Assembly: GCA_012729455.1 (NCBI GenBank)
Contig: JAAYDC010000014.1
Span: forward strand, 164,692 to 228,691
From: Chloroflexota bacterium
GTDB taxonomy: Bacteria > Chloroflexota > Anaerolineae > UBA1429
Direction of reading: 5' to 3'
Length of the DNA stretch: 64,000 bases
In this document: in pieces, positions 36,563 to 46,920 of the stretch
Numbering within the stretch: the first letter of the stretch is position 1
Layout: each line of letters begins with the position of its first letter
Notes under the pieces: generated by a model
Seen by the model: only the letters and a program-made list of their open reading frames with translations
The model's database searches: none
What the model was told of the DNA's origin: nothing
Made by a program: the position numbers and the translations under genes

Positions 36563-38088
36563 CTCCAGGGATTTGGATCGCATTGATTCTGGCGGCTGCA
36601 CTGGTTAGCCTCGCGATCGGCTATGTGGTGCGTGGGCGCCTGGTAACACGGCGAGATACCCAGCTTGAGGAAGAAGCCCAAAAGCGCCTGATGGAAGCCC
36701 GCACCCAGGCGATGGAGATTGAGCTGGCTGCCAAGGATGCTGCTCTGCAGTTGCGCCAGGAAGCAGAAGCCGACGCCAAAAAGATGACCCAGGAATTGAA
36801 CCGCCAGGAAAACCGCCTGGTACAGCGCCGCGAAAACCTCGACCATCGTCTGGATGCCCTCGAGGCACGCGAACGCAAACAGGATGAACGCCGCCACAGC
36901 ATGGATCAGCGCCAGTCGGAACTGGACAAGGCCTGGCAAAAACAGATCGCCGAGTTGGAGCGCATCGCCAACCTGACCCAGGAGGAAGCCAAGGCGCTGC
37001 TCCTGCAGGAAGTCGAGCAGAATGCCCGTATCGACGCCGCGCGCATCATCCGCGAGATCGAGGGAGAGGCAAAGATCGAGGGCGAACGCAAGGCGCGTGA
37101 GATCGTCACCCTGGCGATACAGCGCATCGCCTCCGACCAGGTGGCCGAAACCACTGTCTCGACCGTCGAGTTGCCCAGCGACGAGATGAAAGGCCGCATC
37201 ATCGGCCGCGGCGGACGCAACATCCGCACCATCGAGAGCATGACGGGTGTCGATCTGGTGATCGACGACACCCCCGAAGCAGTGGTGGTCTCCTCCTACG
37301 ATCCAGTACGCCGTGAAGTGGCGCGCCTGGCGCTCTCCAAACTGATCCTGGACGGGCGCATCCATCCGACGCGCATCGAAAAGATTGTCGAAAAGGCGCA
37401 AGAAGAAGTGGATGCCAAAATGCGCGAGGAGGGCGAGCGCGCCGCCTACGAATTGGGCATCCACGGCTTGCACCCGGATTTGATCAAACTGCTCGGGCGT
37501 CTCTATTACCGCACCAGCTATGGCCAGAACGTGCTGCAGCATTCGATCGAGAGCGCCCGCCTGGCCACCATCATGGCAGCCGAGATGGGCGCCGATGTCG
37601 AACTCGCCAAAGTAGCCGGCTTGCTGCACGATATTGGCAAGGCTATCGACCACGAGGTCGACGGGCCGCACGCCATCATCGGCGCGGATGTGCTGCGCCG
37701 TTATGGCATGCCTGAAGGGGTGATCAACGCCGTCGGCTCACACCACGCCGAGATGGAGCAGGCCAGCCTGGAGGCTGTGCTGGTGCAGGCCGCCGACGCC
37801 ATCTCGGGTGCCCGTCCGGGGGCACGCCGCGAATCGCTCGAGAACTATATCAAGCGCATCAAGGCGCTGGAGCAGGTTGCCAACTCATTCCAGGGGGTCG
37901 ATTCGTCCTTTGCCATCCAGGCGGGGCGTGAGGTACGCATCATCGTCAAGCCCGAAGAAATTGACGATATGGGCGCCATCGAACTCTCGCGCGGCATCGC
38001 TAAAAAGGTCGAAGAGAGCCTGCAATACCCCGGCCAGATCAAGATTACCGTGGTGCGCGAAACACGCGCCGTCGAATACGCCAAATAG
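36559..38088 (+). CDS. rny: Ribonuclease Y
   Basis: N-terminal TM + coiled coil, [31 protein letters not shown]. Confidence 0.96.
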   Translation: MTPGIWIALILAAALVSLAIGYVVRGRLVTRRDTQLEEEAQKRLMEARTQAMEIELAAKDAALQLRQEAEADAKKMTQELNRQENRLVQRRENLDHRLDALEARERKQDERRHSMDQRQSELDKAWQKQIAELERIANLTQEEAKALLLQEVEQNARIDAARIIREIEGEAKIEGERKAREIVTLAIQRIASDQVAETTVSTVELPSDEMKGRIIGRGGRNIRTIESMTGVDLVIDDTPEAVVVSSYDPVRREVARLALSKLILDGRIHPTRIEKIVEKAQEEVDAKMREEGERAAYELGIHGLHPDLIKLLGRLYYRTSYGQNVLQHSIESARLATIMAAEMGADVELAKVAGLLHDIGKAIDHEVDGPHAIIGADVLRRYGMPEGVINAVGSHHAEMEQASLEAVLVQAADAISGARPGARRESLENYIKRIKALEQVANSFQGVDSSFAIQAGREVRIIVKPEEIDDMGAIELSRGIAKKVEESLQYPGQIKITVVRETRAVEYAK

Positions 38089-38098
38089 GGTTTACATA

Positions 38099-38123
38099 TT
38101 GGGCCGGCGATCAGCCGGTCCAA
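38099..38123 (+). terminator. Hairpin TTGGGCCGGC-GATCA-GCCGGTCCAA after rny
   Basis: 10-bp stem; weak T-rich tail. Confidence 0.5.
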
Positions 38124-38145
38124 TTAGTTTTAGCAATGGATCGGC

Positions 38146-38982
38146 ATGACGAGTCAGCCCAGCATCCGCGCTGATCTACACATCCATACAACATGCTCCG
38201 ACGGACTGCTCACCCCCGAGCAGGTGGTCAGCCAGGCCATTGCTCAGCATCTGGATGTGATAGCCATCACCGATCACGACGCCCTGGATGGCGTTATCCC
38301 CGCCCAGAATGCCGCGCGCGGCAGCCAGCTGCGCGTGCTCTCAGGGATCGAGCTTTCTGCCCAAACACTCGGCAGCGAGGTGCATATCCTGGGGTACTTT
38401 ATCAATCCGCTGGATGAGGGTTTACAGGGTGCCCTGGCAGGGCTGCAACAGGCGCGTCTGACACGCGCTCAGGAAATGCTTGAGCGCCTGAAAGCCCTGG
38501 GGTTACCGCTCAATTGGCAAGCCCTGCTGGAGGAGACGCCCGGACAGGCTTTGGGGCGCCCGCACATCGCGGCAGCCATGCAACGCGCCGGCTATGTAGA
38601 TTCGATCCAGCAAGCTTTCAGCGTCTACCTGGGGCGAGGGGGCGCTGCCTATGTGCCGCGCGCCAAGGTCAGCCCCGAAGATGCCATTCAACTGATCGAG
38701 CGCGCTGGTGGGCTGGCGGTACTGGCGCACCCCTGGTACGACCAGCATCTGGTACCCAGCCTGCGCGAGGCGGGGCTGCGCGGTCTGGAAGCCTACTACT
38801 CGGGGTACACGGGCGACATGAGCGCCGCTCTAATGCTCCTGGCCAGGCAGCAGGGCTTGTTGGTGACGTGCGGCAGCGATTTTCACGGCCTAGAGCGCAC
38901 CCCTAATAACCTGCTGGGCGGTGTGGCAATGCCTCCGGACGCCTTCGAAGCATTCCTGGCGGCAGAACCAGCTCGCCCGTAA
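38146..38982 (+). CDS. PHP domain phosphoesterase
   Basis: ADLHIHTTCSDGLLTPEQV, VIAITDHDALDG, LAVLAHPWY, CGSDFHG. Confidence 0.92.
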   Translation: MTSQPSIRADLHIHTTCSDGLLTPEQVVSQAIAQHLDVIAITDHDALDGVIPAQNAARGSQLRVLSGIELSAQTLGSEVHILGYFINPLDEGLQGALAGLQQARLTRAQEMLERLKALGLPLNWQALLEETPGQALGRPHIAAAMQRAGYVDSIQQAFSVYLGRGGAAYVPRAKVSPEDAIQLIERAGGLAVLAHPWYDQHLVPSLREAGLRGLEAYYSGYTGDMSAALMLLARQQGLLVTCGSDFHGLERTPNNLLGGVAMPPDAFEAFLAAEPARP

Positions 38983-38988
38983 CGCGCC

Positions 38989-40173
38989 TTAACTCTCCTG
39001 CGTCGGGGGCGGAGTTCCCGGTTTACGATGCTGCCGGCCCCCGCGGCGGCGCGGACGGCGTGGCCCCTTTGTGTTAGCGCCCTGCGGTTGTTCAGTAGCC
39101 TCTCCCTTGGTTTGGGCGGGACGCGGCTGAGCATTGGCGGGCTGCGACGCGCGCGGTTGGCGCTGGGCATCTGGCTGGCGCGGCGGACAGCGGTTGCTGC
39201 TGCGTTGCGCCGGCGGCCGGTTGCCGGGTTGATAGGCCGGCTGGTCACCGCCAAAAGCACGGCTGTCGCTCAGCGATTGGCGTGCCTTTTCACCCAGGGT
39301 CGCCAGCACGCCATCGAGCACATCATGCGGTTCATCTGCCGCTGGATCTTCCTCGACAGGGTAATCCAGGGGGGCCTCCCCGCTGATCTGTTCAGCCGTA
39401 AGCTGGCGGATGGTGCCATCTTCGAGCAGCACCGAGGCCATCTCGGTCAGCACATCCACCTTGAGCACCTTGACGGGACCACAGGCGATCTGCACCGTCT
39501 TGCCTACTTTGGGGAAACGTGCCTTGACCTCGGAATATTGCTCGTTTTCATAGCTCAGGCAGCATAACAGCCTACCGCAGCATCCCGAGATCTCCATCGG
39601 CGAGAGGGGCAGATCCTGCAGTTTGGCCATGCGGATCGAGACCGCCGAAAATTCGGGCAGCCAGGTGGCACAGCACAGCGCATAGCCGCATTTGCCGATC
39701 CCGCCGATTACCTTGGCCTCATCGCGCACACCCACCTGGCGCAGCTCGATACGGGTGCGAAACAGGTGCGCCAGCTCGCGCACCAGATCGCGAAAGTCGA
39801 CGCGCTGTTCCGAAGTAAAGAAAAAGGTCAGGTTTGAGCCATCAAAGTTATACTCGGCCCTGACGACCTTCATCGGCAGGTTGGCGCGCCTCACACACTC
39901 TTTGCAGTGCAGCAGAGCATCGGGCTCACGCTTGCGCAGGTTCTGGGCAATGTTGAGATCATCGGCGGTTGCCAGACGCACAATCGGCTTGAGCTCGCCC
40001 ACCACGGCGCTATCAACCACTTCCTGCTCGGGCACAACCACTTCGGCCAACTCTCGGCCACGCGCCGTCTCCACCACAACCTGGTCGCCGACCTGCAGCG
40101 GGCCAAGGTTGCTGGGGGAGAAATAATAGGTTTTGAAACTACCGAGAAACTTACAACTGGTAACCGTGGGCAT
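38989..40173 (-). CDS. PSP1 (RicT/YaaT-like) domain protein with long basic Pro/Arg/Gln-rich C-terminal tail
   Basis: LRKREPDALLHCKECVRRANLPMKVVRAEYNFDGSNLTFFFTSEQRVDFRDLVRELA; GGIGKCGYALCCATWL; GCCGRLLCCLSYE. Confidence 0.9.
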   Translation of the reverse strand: MPTVTSCKFLGSFKTYYFSPSNLGPLQVGDQVVVETARGRELAEVVVPEQEVVDSAVVGELKPIVRLATADDLNIAQNLRKREPDALLHCKECVRRANLPMKVVRAEYNFDGSNLTFFFTSEQRVDFRDLVRELAHLFRTRIELRQVGVRDEAKVIGGIGKCGYALCCATWLPEFSAVSIRMAKLQDLPLSPMEISGCCGRLLCCLSYENEQYSEVKARFPKVGKTVQIACGPVKVLKVDVLTEMASVLLEDGTIRQLTAEQISGEAPLDYPVEEDPAADEPHDVLDGVLATLGEKARQSLSDSRAFGGDQPAYQPGNRPPAQRSSNRCPPRQPDAQRQPRASQPANAQPRPAQTKGEATEQPQGANTKGPRRPRRRGGRQHRKPGTPPPTQES

Positions 40174-40190
40174 AGATATCCTCTGGGTTC

Positions 40191-41147
40191 TTAATCCCAG
40201 GCCAGCATCAGGGCTTCCAACGCCAGCCGTGGGTTCACATTCTGGTCGATCATGATCAGGGCATCCGACACCGCCCGATAGGCCTGAGCAGCGCCCGCTT
40301 CACCGCTTAACCGCGCATTCTGGCGCAGCGCTGTCGTCTGACCGACATTCATCACCAGCGCCTCGTGGCCGGTAGCCGTCAGCAGCACATCTCGCCACCA
40401 CAGCTGCCAAAGCTCGAGCGTCTGGCGCAGGTCGTCGCGCTTGGCCAGCTGTTCGGCGGCTCGAATCTGAGCATACCGCGGCATACTGAGCAACTCAGCC
40501 AGTGACGAGGCCCGGCGCGCCTTTTCATCTACCAGACTGGCATCGCGCGCGGCTTGTATGGCCCAGCCGATCTGCCCACTGGCCCAGCGGCTGATCTCGG
40601 CAGCCCGCTCGGGCGTCTGGCCCTCGTGGGTAACGAGGTGGTTGATCACCAACTCACTCGCCAATGGGCGCAATGCCATCACCTGGCAGCGCGAGACCAC
40701 TGTGGGCAAGAGCGCCTCTGTAGAGATGGCCGTCAGCAGCAACACCACGCGGCTGGGCGGTTCTTCCAGCGTCTTTAAAAGCGCGTTGGCTGCTTCGGTA
40801 CTCGCCAGGTGCAGATCGGTAATGATGCAGACCTTGAACTTGCCCTCATAGGGCGAGAGCGCCAGCTGGCGCTGCAGGTCACGGATCTGCTCGATCTTGA
40901 TCTTGTTCTGGCCATCGATCAGGATCACATCGGGATGGTTGCCCTCAGCCGTCGCCCGGCAGGCGCGGCATTCACCGCAGGGCACATCCTCAGCCTGGCA
41001 GTTCAGCGCGCCGGCAAATTCTAGCGCCAGGGTACGTTTGCCGATCTGCGCTTCGCCGGTAAACAGGTAGGCGTGTGCCAGGCGCTCAGCCGCCAGGGCT
41101 CGCGCCAGGATATCCACCGCCCAATCGTGCCCAACTAAACGCCACAT
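40191..41147 (-). CDS. holB: DNA polymerase III delta' subunit
   Basis: AYLFTGEAQIGKRTLALEFAGALNC, CGECRACR, KVCIITDLHLASTEAANALLKTLEEPP. Confidence 0.92.
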   Translation of the reverse strand: MWRLVGHDWAVDILARALAAERLAHAYLFTGEAQIGKRTLALEFAGALNCQAEDVPCGECRACRATAEGNHPDVILIDGQNKIKIEQIRDLQRQLALSPYEGKFKVCIITDLHLASTEAANALLKTLEEPPSRVVLLLTAISTEALLPTVVSRCQVMALRPLASELVINHLVTHEGQTPERAAEISRWASGQIGWAIQAARDASLVDEKARRASSLAELLSMPRYAQIRAAEQLAKRDDLRQTLELWQLWWRDVLLTATGHEALVMNVGQTTALRQNARLSGEAGAAQAYRAVSDALIMIDQNVNPRLALEALMLAWD

Positions 41148-41196
41148 GCTCTTGAGTACACCTTGAACAGTTATATTACCATAAGAAAGAGGCGCA

Positions 41197-41219
41197 GCCA
41201 AAAGGTGCGCACTTTTGGC
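41197..41219. promoter_or_regulatory. Inverted repeat GCCAAAAG-GTGCGCA-CTTTTGGC in the holB/pncC divergent region
   Basis: Perfect 8-bp arms. Confidence 0.4.
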
Positions 41220-41262
41220 GAGTGTGCTATCTTGCAGGCACTAGGCTGAGCGAGGTTTTTTG

Positions 41263-41766
41263 ATGGAAACACCCACAGAACTGGTGATCCTGATAGGCCG
41301 TTATCTGGTGGAGCGCGGCTGGATGATCGCCACTGCCGAATCGTGCACGGGGGGTCTGCTGGGCCACACCCTCACCAGCGTATCGGGCAGCTCGGAATAT
41401 TACCAAGGCGGGGTGATCTCCTATTCGAACCGCATCAAGCACGAGCTGCTGGGCGTGCCCGAAGAGGTGCTTACCACAGTAGGGGCCGTCAGTAAGGAAA
41501 CGGCATTGGCGATGGCACGCAGGGCGCAGCAGATGTGTGCGGCACAGGTTGCTCTGGCGACCACCGGCATCGCCGGTCCGCTGGGGGGCACGCCCACCAA
41601 GCCGGTCGGCACGGTATACATCGCCTATGTCGACGGTTGCACATCCGAGGTACTGCACCTGTGCTGGAATGGCGATCGCGCGGCCAACAACCGCGCCACC
41701 GTCCAGGCCGCCCTGGAGCTGGCTTTAAAGCACCTCAGCCGTGCTGAGGGCACTATACCAGGGTAA
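41263..41766 (+). CDS. pncC: CinA C-terminal domain/nicotinamide-nucleotide amidohydrolase (PncC-like)
   Basis: TAESCTGGLLGHTLTSVSGSSEYYQGGVISYSN...TTGIAGPLGGTPTKPVGTVYIA. Confidence 0.93.
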   Translation: METPTELVILIGRYLVERGWMIATAESCTGGLLGHTLTSVSGSSEYYQGGVISYSNRIKHELLGVPEEVLTTVGAVSKETALAMARRAQQMCAAQVALATTGIAGPLGGTPTKPVGTVYIAYVDGCTSEVLHLCWNGDRAANNRATVQAALELALKHLSRAEGTIPG

Positions 41767-42511
41767 GCGGCTCGCGCAGCGACTCGTCGCTATCGATCGT
41801 CGGGGCGTATTCCAGCCCGATATACTTTTGGTAGCCAGCCTCATCAACCGCCTTGAAGATGGCGCGATAGTCGAGCTCGCCGCCCACCAACTCATGGCGG
41901 CCCGGCACACCGGCGCAGTGCATATGCCCGATGCGCCCGATGTATTGGCGCAGGTTGGCGATCAGGTTGCCCTCCTGGACCTGTTGATGGTACAGATCCA
42001 TCAGGATTCTCACGGCCGGTGAATCGACCTCGTCAATGATATCAACCGCCTGCGCCATCTTGGTCAGCCAGTAGCCGTGATGATCGGCCAGGGTGTTGAG
42101 CGGCTCCAACACCAGGGTGATGCCATGATCAGCCGCGACCTGACCTACCAGCTTGAGATGGCTCACCACGCGCCGCCGGCTGGCCTCGAACGACTCGTCG
42201 TCATAGGTGTTGCCGGTAGTGGCGATCATCGTGCGGCACCCGAGCTGTTGGGCCACGTGCACTGATTCCTGCATGCCCGCCACCAGCTCATCGGCGGCGT
42301 CGCGGCGGATCAGCGAAAAGTTGGGCTCGATGCACATCGCAGCCAGGGTCAGGCCGGAATCGTCCATCGCGCGGCGGATGCCGGCGATATCCTTGCCCTT
42401 CCAGCCCCAGAACTCGAACGCCGAATAACCCAGCGCCGCGGAGCGCGCGATGCGTTCGGGGATACTCAAACTTTGCCAGAACATTTCTACACAGACCGAA
42501 AGCTTTGCCAT
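41753..42511 (-). CDS. Sugar phosphate/hydroxypyruvate isomerase-like TIM barrel
   Basis: EPLNTLADHHGYWLTKMAQAVDI, VRILMDLYHQQVQEGNL, IGHMHCAGVPGRHEL; ATG 42511. Confidence 0.88.
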   Translation of the reverse strand: MAKLSVCVEMFWQSLSIPERIARSAALGYSAFEFWGWKGKDIAGIRRAMDDSGLTLAAMCIEPNFSLIRRDAADELVAGMQESVHVAQQLGCRTMIATTGNTYDDESFEASRRRVVSHLKLVGQVAADHGITLVLEPLNTLADHHGYWLTKMAQAVDIIDEVDSPAVRILMDLYHQQVQEGNLIANLRQYIGRIGHMHCAGVPGRHELVGGELDYRAIFKAVDEAGYQKYIGLEYAPTIDSDESLREPLTLV

Positions 42512-42521
42512 AGTTCCTCCT

Positions 42522-43298
42522 CTAGATGAGCGCCGCGGAATCGGCATCCAGGTAAAGGATCGCAGCGGGATGGTTGCGCAGGGCGGTTGCCGGGCAAGCC
42601 GTGCTGATCGGGTCGTGCAGGGTATGCGCCACCGCTGCCGTTTTGGTGACGCCGGGTACCATACAGTAGAGCCAGCGCGCCGAGAGCAGGGTGGGCATCG
42701 TCAGGGTGATGGCCTGTTCGGGCACATCGCCCAGGGTGGCAAAGGCACCATCGTTGACCTGCTGCTGACGGCAGATGAGGTCCATGCGCACCACCTTGAC
42801 GGCCTCAGGATCGTTGAAATCCGCCACGGGCGGGTCATTAAAGGCCATATGGCCGTTTTCGCCGATGCCGGCACACACGATGTCGAGCGGTTTCTCGGCC
42901 AGCAACGCGGCATAACGCTGGCATTCGGCTTGGGCATCCGGCGCAGAGGCATCGATCTTTACGATGCGCCCAAAGGGCAGCCGGCTAAAGATGTGCGCAT
43001 CCAGAAAGGCGCCAAAGCGCTGCGGGGCATCGGGCGGCAGGCCGATGTATTCATCCATATGAAAAGCTTCTACACGCTGCCAGTCTATATTGCACCCAGC
43101 AGTGAGGGCATCGAGGAATTCGTTTTGCGAGGGGGCAGCGGCAAATACCATCCGCACTGTTTTTTGCTCCTGCAGCAACTGGCGCAGTCGAGCCAGCACC
43201 GCCTTGGCAGCGGCATTGCCCATCTCGGAGCGGGAAGGGTAGACCTCTACTTGCAGGCGGTCTACCGTCAGACGGCGCAATGCAGAGCGATCAGTCAT
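42522..43298 (-). CDS. nagB: Glucosamine-6-phosphate deaminase-like (NagB family)
   Basis: FHMDEYIGLPPDAPQRFGAFL, CAGIGENGHMAFNDPP. Confidence 0.88.
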   Translation of the reverse strand: MTDRSALRRLTVDRLQVEVYPSRSEMGNAAAKAVLARLRQLLQEQKTVRMVFAAAPSQNEFLDALTAGCNIDWQRVEAFHMDEYIGLPPDAPQRFGAFLDAHIFSRLPFGRIVKIDASAPDAQAECQRYAALLAEKPLDIVCAGIGENGHMAFNDPPVADFNDPEAVKVVRMDLICRQQQVNDGAFATLGDVPEQAITLTMPTLLSARWLYCMVPGVTKTAAVAHTLHDPISTACPATALRNHPAAILYLDADSAALI

Positions 43299-43317
43299 TG
43301 TCTGCCTCCTCGTGGGG

Positions 43318-44037
43318 TTACATCTTTAGTTCAAACCTCGGGGCCTCAATCGCCCCATTACGAATCAATAGATAGAGGGTAGCATTGTTGGCGATCAACC
43401 CGATGATCGCCATATAGGCGACCATGAACGCCACCGAAAAGATGATGCACAAGCCGGTCAGCAAAAAGATAGCCAGCGCCAGGATCATGGCAAAGAGGGG
43501 TTCCTGCACCACCAAGATAAAGGCATTGCGCCAGGCGCGGATCATGTTTATTTTGGTCTGCAAAACAATAAGCGGCCAAAAATATATCTGCATCATGATC
43601 CATACCAGCGCAACCGCCAGCCAAAAGCCGCCCACCAGGAACTCCAACGGTCCCTGCACCAGGTTGGTATAAAAACCCAAGCTGATGTACACCAGTGCCA
43701 GCACCACCAGGTTGGCGAGCAGCCACAACCAGCTGATCCAAAAGCTGCGCCGAATGCCGGCGAACAGGTCGCTGAGGTGTACGGCGTTGCCATGCGCGGT
43801 ACGGCTGGTCACGTGCATCATGCCCGACGAAGCCAGCGGCAGCGAAAGCAGCGCCAAGATTGTCGAGACCCATACCAGCACTGGCTGGGGATAATACGTC
43901 CACACCAGGTAAGCTAGTATTGGCCCGACAATCGAGAGGAACAGCCACACCACGTTGGTTAGCGCCAATTGAAAGGCGTCTTCCCAGACGTCTTTCAAAC
44001 TGCGAAAGACAATACGGAAAGCTGCACCAAACAGCAT
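43318..44037 (-). CDS. Multi-TM protein, YesL/DUF624-like
   Basis: Six hydrophobic segments, overall YesL-like layout. Confidence 0.55.
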   Translation of the reverse strand: MLFGAAFRIVFRSLKDVWEDAFQLALTNVVWLFLSIVGPILAYLVWTYYPQPVLVWVSTILALLSLPLASSGMMHVTSRTAHGNAVHLSDLFAGIRRSFWISWLWLLANLVVLALVYISLGFYTNLVQGPLEFLVGGFWLAVALVWIMMQIYFWPLIVLQTKINMIRAWRNAFILVVQEPLFAMILALAIFLLTGLCIIFSVAFMVAYMAIIGLIANNATLYLLIRNGAIEAPRFELKM

Positions 44038-44082
44038 GTCCGCTAACTCCTTCAGGCCCGGCAGGCGGCGTAAAGACCGTGT

Positions 44083-44787
44083 TTAACGGCGGTTGGCGTT
44101 GGACGGCCTGCGCTGGCGAGCGCGGCTAAAGGCGAGTTCAAAAGCGGTCGGGAGCGGCTCATTGTCGGCCTCTTCGGCTTGGACGGACATCTCGGCCTCT
44201 TCCTGCACCTGGCGCATCGAAAGTGAGATGCGCTGGCGGCGTGTATCAACTTCGAGGATGCGAACCTGCACCTGGTCGCCCACTTTCATCACATCGCTGG
44301 GCTTGTTGACATAACCCCAAGGAAGCTCTGAGACGTGCAGTAAGCCATCGCTCTGCGCACCGATATCCACAAAGGCACCGAAATCCGCCAGGCGCACCAC
44401 AGTACCATCTACGGTGCTGCCAACTTTGAGGGCAGCCAGCGGCGTTTTGGATGAGCGATCCTCCACCTGACCGCCGGGCAACACGAGGCTGATGCGGTTA
44501 TCCTCGGGGGCGATACGGCGCACCACCACCTCGATCGAATCCCCCACCTTGATCGTCTTATCGAGACCGCCGCGCTTGAGTGCCGAAATATGCAGCAAAC
44601 CATCGCGCCCGGCGCCGATATCGACAAAAGCCCCGAACTCGACCACACTGCGCACGCGCCCTTTAAAGGTGGTGCCTACTGCGGGCGGTTTGGCCGCCTG
44701 GCGTGCAGGGGCTTCGGCAGGAGCTGCGCTTTCAGCCGGCTGGATAGTGGGCTCTTCCTGGACGGCCGGCGCTTGATCGTTCTCCAT
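44083..44787 (-). CDS. Protein with two S1 RNA-binding domains
   Basis: GTTFKGRVRSVVEFGAFVDIGAGRDGLLHIS and GSTVDGTVVRLADFGAFVDIGAQSDGLLHVS. Confidence 0.9.
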   Translation of the reverse strand: MENDQAPAVQEEPTIQPAESAAPAEAPARQAAKPPAVGTTFKGRVRSVVEFGAFVDIGAGRDGLLHISALKRGGLDKTIKVGDSIEVVVRRIAPEDNRISLVLPGGQVEDRSSKTPLAALKVGSTVDGTVVRLADFGAFVDIGAQSDGLLHVSELPWGYVNKPSDVMKVGDQVQVRILEVDTRRQRISLSMRQVQEEAEMSVQAEEADNEPLPTAFELAFSRARQRRPSNANRR

Positions 44788-44845
44788 CGTATCCTTCTCC
44801 TTACAAGCAGATCGTTCGCCATTATCCTACAACGAGGCTGGCTGG

Positions 44846-46372
44846 TCAAATGCTCTTGGTAGCTAGCTCCAAATAGCAGTGACCGGAGAGGCTCCCGAGC
44901 ATGGCAGCCTTCTCCCGCAGCTTGATGATATAGCCCTCATAAAGCTGATCGTAGCGCGCCTGGCGTTCGGGTTCGGGCTGATAGCGCGACTCTGCTTGCC
45001 GGATACGATCAACGGCGCTGACGGCATCGGCATACACGCCCGCGCCGAGCCCCGCCAGCAGAGCGGCGCCCTGCGCGACGGCCTCGCTCTGCTGCGGTAC
45101 CGTCAGAGCATGCCCGGTGACATCCGCCTTGAGCTGGCTCCACGCTGCGCTGCGGGCACCCCCGCCCACACCTACCACATGCTTGATCGGCACACCGCTA
45201 TAGGCTTCGAGGGCTTGCCACAATACTCGCAGCTCATATGCCAGTCCTTCGAAAGCAGCGCGTGCTAGATCAGCCCTGCGGTGGCTGAGCGTCAGGCCTA
45301 CCAGTATCCCTCGCGCGCCAGAATCCCGATCCGGCGAGCCAGCCCCTGCCAGATGCGGCAGCAGGTAGAGCCCTTCTGCCCCTGGCGAGCTGGTTTGTGC
45401 CAGGGAGAGCAATTCATCGACATTCGTCAGGCCCAGCAGATCGACCAGCCACGCCAACAGACCGCCAGCGCCGAGGATCGCACCGGTGGCGTAATAGGTA
45501 TCGGGCACCACATGGCAACCCAGGCAAAAAGCCTGGTTGGCGGCAGCCAGGTGCTGCTGCACTGCGGCGATCGCCGTCAATTGTGCTTCGGTGGTGCCGG
45601 TAGAATCCAGCACCGCGCCGGGGCTCAAGACGCCGGCGGCCAGCGCGCCGCAGACGTGGTCGTGTCCGCCTAGGAAGATGGGTGTGCCGGCCAGTAAGTC
45701 AGTCTGTTGGGCGGCTGCGGGCGTCACACGGCCTGTCGGCGAGCCTTCGGGCAGCAGTTGGGGTAATATCGAGCCCGGCAGGCCAAGTGCCTGCAGACCC
45801 TCCTGCCACCAGCAGCGCGTCTCCAGCTTCATGAGCATGCTGCGCGAAGCCTGCGAATAGCCCATCGCCGGCTGGGCGCCCAGACATGCGGCAACATAGT
45901 CGCACACTGGCAACCAATGCGTGGTATGTGCCAACACGTCTGGGTGCACCTGCTGCAGCCACAGCAGTTTGAGCGCTGTGTAGGTGTGGCCGGGCGGCAA
46001 ACCGGTTGCCTGGTAGATCCGCCGGCTGCCCAAAAGCGCTTCAACCGCCTGCGCCTGCGGGAGGCTGCACTCGTCGTACCACGCCAGCACCTTACACAAC
46101 GGTTCGCCGCGGGCATCCAGCGCCACGCCCGTTTCCCCGATGCTGGCAACCGCCACACCGGCCACGTCACTCGGGTTGAGCTGCGCTGTTAGCGTGCGCA
46201 GGCACTCGGCAGCCGTTGCCCACAGGGCACTGGCATGGGCATGTGCTCGGCGCGGACCAACAGCGCGCCAGGGGGTCGGCTGGGTGGCACTTGCCAACAG
46301 ACTGCCCCCTTCATCAAATGCGCAGACTTTTGTGTTGGTTGAGCCGATATCGATCCCGATCAGACAAACCAT
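44846..46372 (-). CDS. FGGY-family carbohydrate kinase
   Basis: LIGIDIGSTNTKVCAFD, FLGGHDHVCGALAAG, VVGVGGGARSAAWSQLKADVTG; ATG 46372. Confidence 0.9.
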   Translation of the reverse strand: MVCLIGIDIGSTNTKVCAFDEGGSLLASATQPTPWRAVGPRRAHAHASALWATAAECLRTLTAQLNPSDVAGVAVASIGETGVALDARGEPLCKVLAWYDECSLPQAQAVEALLGSRRIYQATGLPPGHTYTALKLLWLQQVHPDVLAHTTHWLPVCDYVAACLGAQPAMGYSQASRSMLMKLETRCWWQEGLQALGLPGSILPQLLPEGSPTGRVTPAAAQQTDLLAGTPIFLGGHDHVCGALAAGVLSPGAVLDSTGTTEAQLTAIAAVQQHLAAANQAFCLGCHVVPDTYYATGAILGAGGLLAWLVDLLGLTNVDELLSLAQTSSPGAEGLYLLPHLAGAGSPDRDSGARGILVGLTLSHRRADLARAAFEGLAYELRVLWQALEAYSGVPIKHVVGVGGGARSAAWSQLKADVTGHALTVPQQSEAVAQGAALLAGLGAGVYADAVSAVDRIRQAESRYQPEPERQARYDQLYEGYIIKLREKAAMLGSLSGHCYLELATKSI

Positions 46373-46432
46373 ACGAGCCTCCTGAGCCTGACGATAGGCC
46401 AGGCATGCGGCGATGTCAATCGCATGCTGTGC

Positions 46433-46920
46433 TATAGTGACCCGGAGGAACCAGCGCACTTTACTGGGTAGCGCACGAGCGGTTGCGCATCACCCGCGTC
46501 TCGGCGGGTAGACGTGAGCAAGCCCGCGGCGAGCCAGTTATGGGGCGAGATCGTGAACCTGACAGCAGCCATCGATGGCGGTTTGGCGCTGGCTACCATC
46601 CAAGCAGCTATAGCACGCTGTCGGCTCCGTGTGCGTGGTAGTTGCACGCGAGCTGGCCGAGATGGCTGCCTAGAGATGGCGCTCCTCAACCGCGCAGCCA
46701 AGAGGCTGGCAGCAACAGGTTGAGCAAAACTGTCTGTACCCGTGGGCATACGACGAGCTCGCGGGGGCACTGGCTCCACAGTTCAAGGTAATCCAGACAG
46801 CGGGGAGTCTGGGACAAGGCATTCAATGATGCTGCCAACAGCGACCTTTGCTTGCCGGTACATCGCGCAGGTTGAACAGCACTCGCAACACAGACCCTGC
46901 CCGAGAACCCAGGTTCTCGA
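46433..46920 (+). other. Unassigned hairpin-rich intergenic region, candidate structured RNA(s)
   Basis: TATAGT at 46433, then multiple hairpins; no convincing protein. Confidence 0.3.

Noticed and set aside
36535-37671. 378-aa minus-strand ORF
   Set aside because: Antisense shadow of rny.
46514-46723. 69-aa plus-strand ORF as a protein
   Set aside because: No recognisable motif and overlaps many stable hairpins; treated as part of an unassigned region.
46433-46820. RNase P RNA, tmRNA or SRP RNA
   Set aside because: GAGGAA near the start superficially resembles RNase P CR-I, but the ACAGAA-type CR-V partner, tmRNA ends and SRP core were not found.
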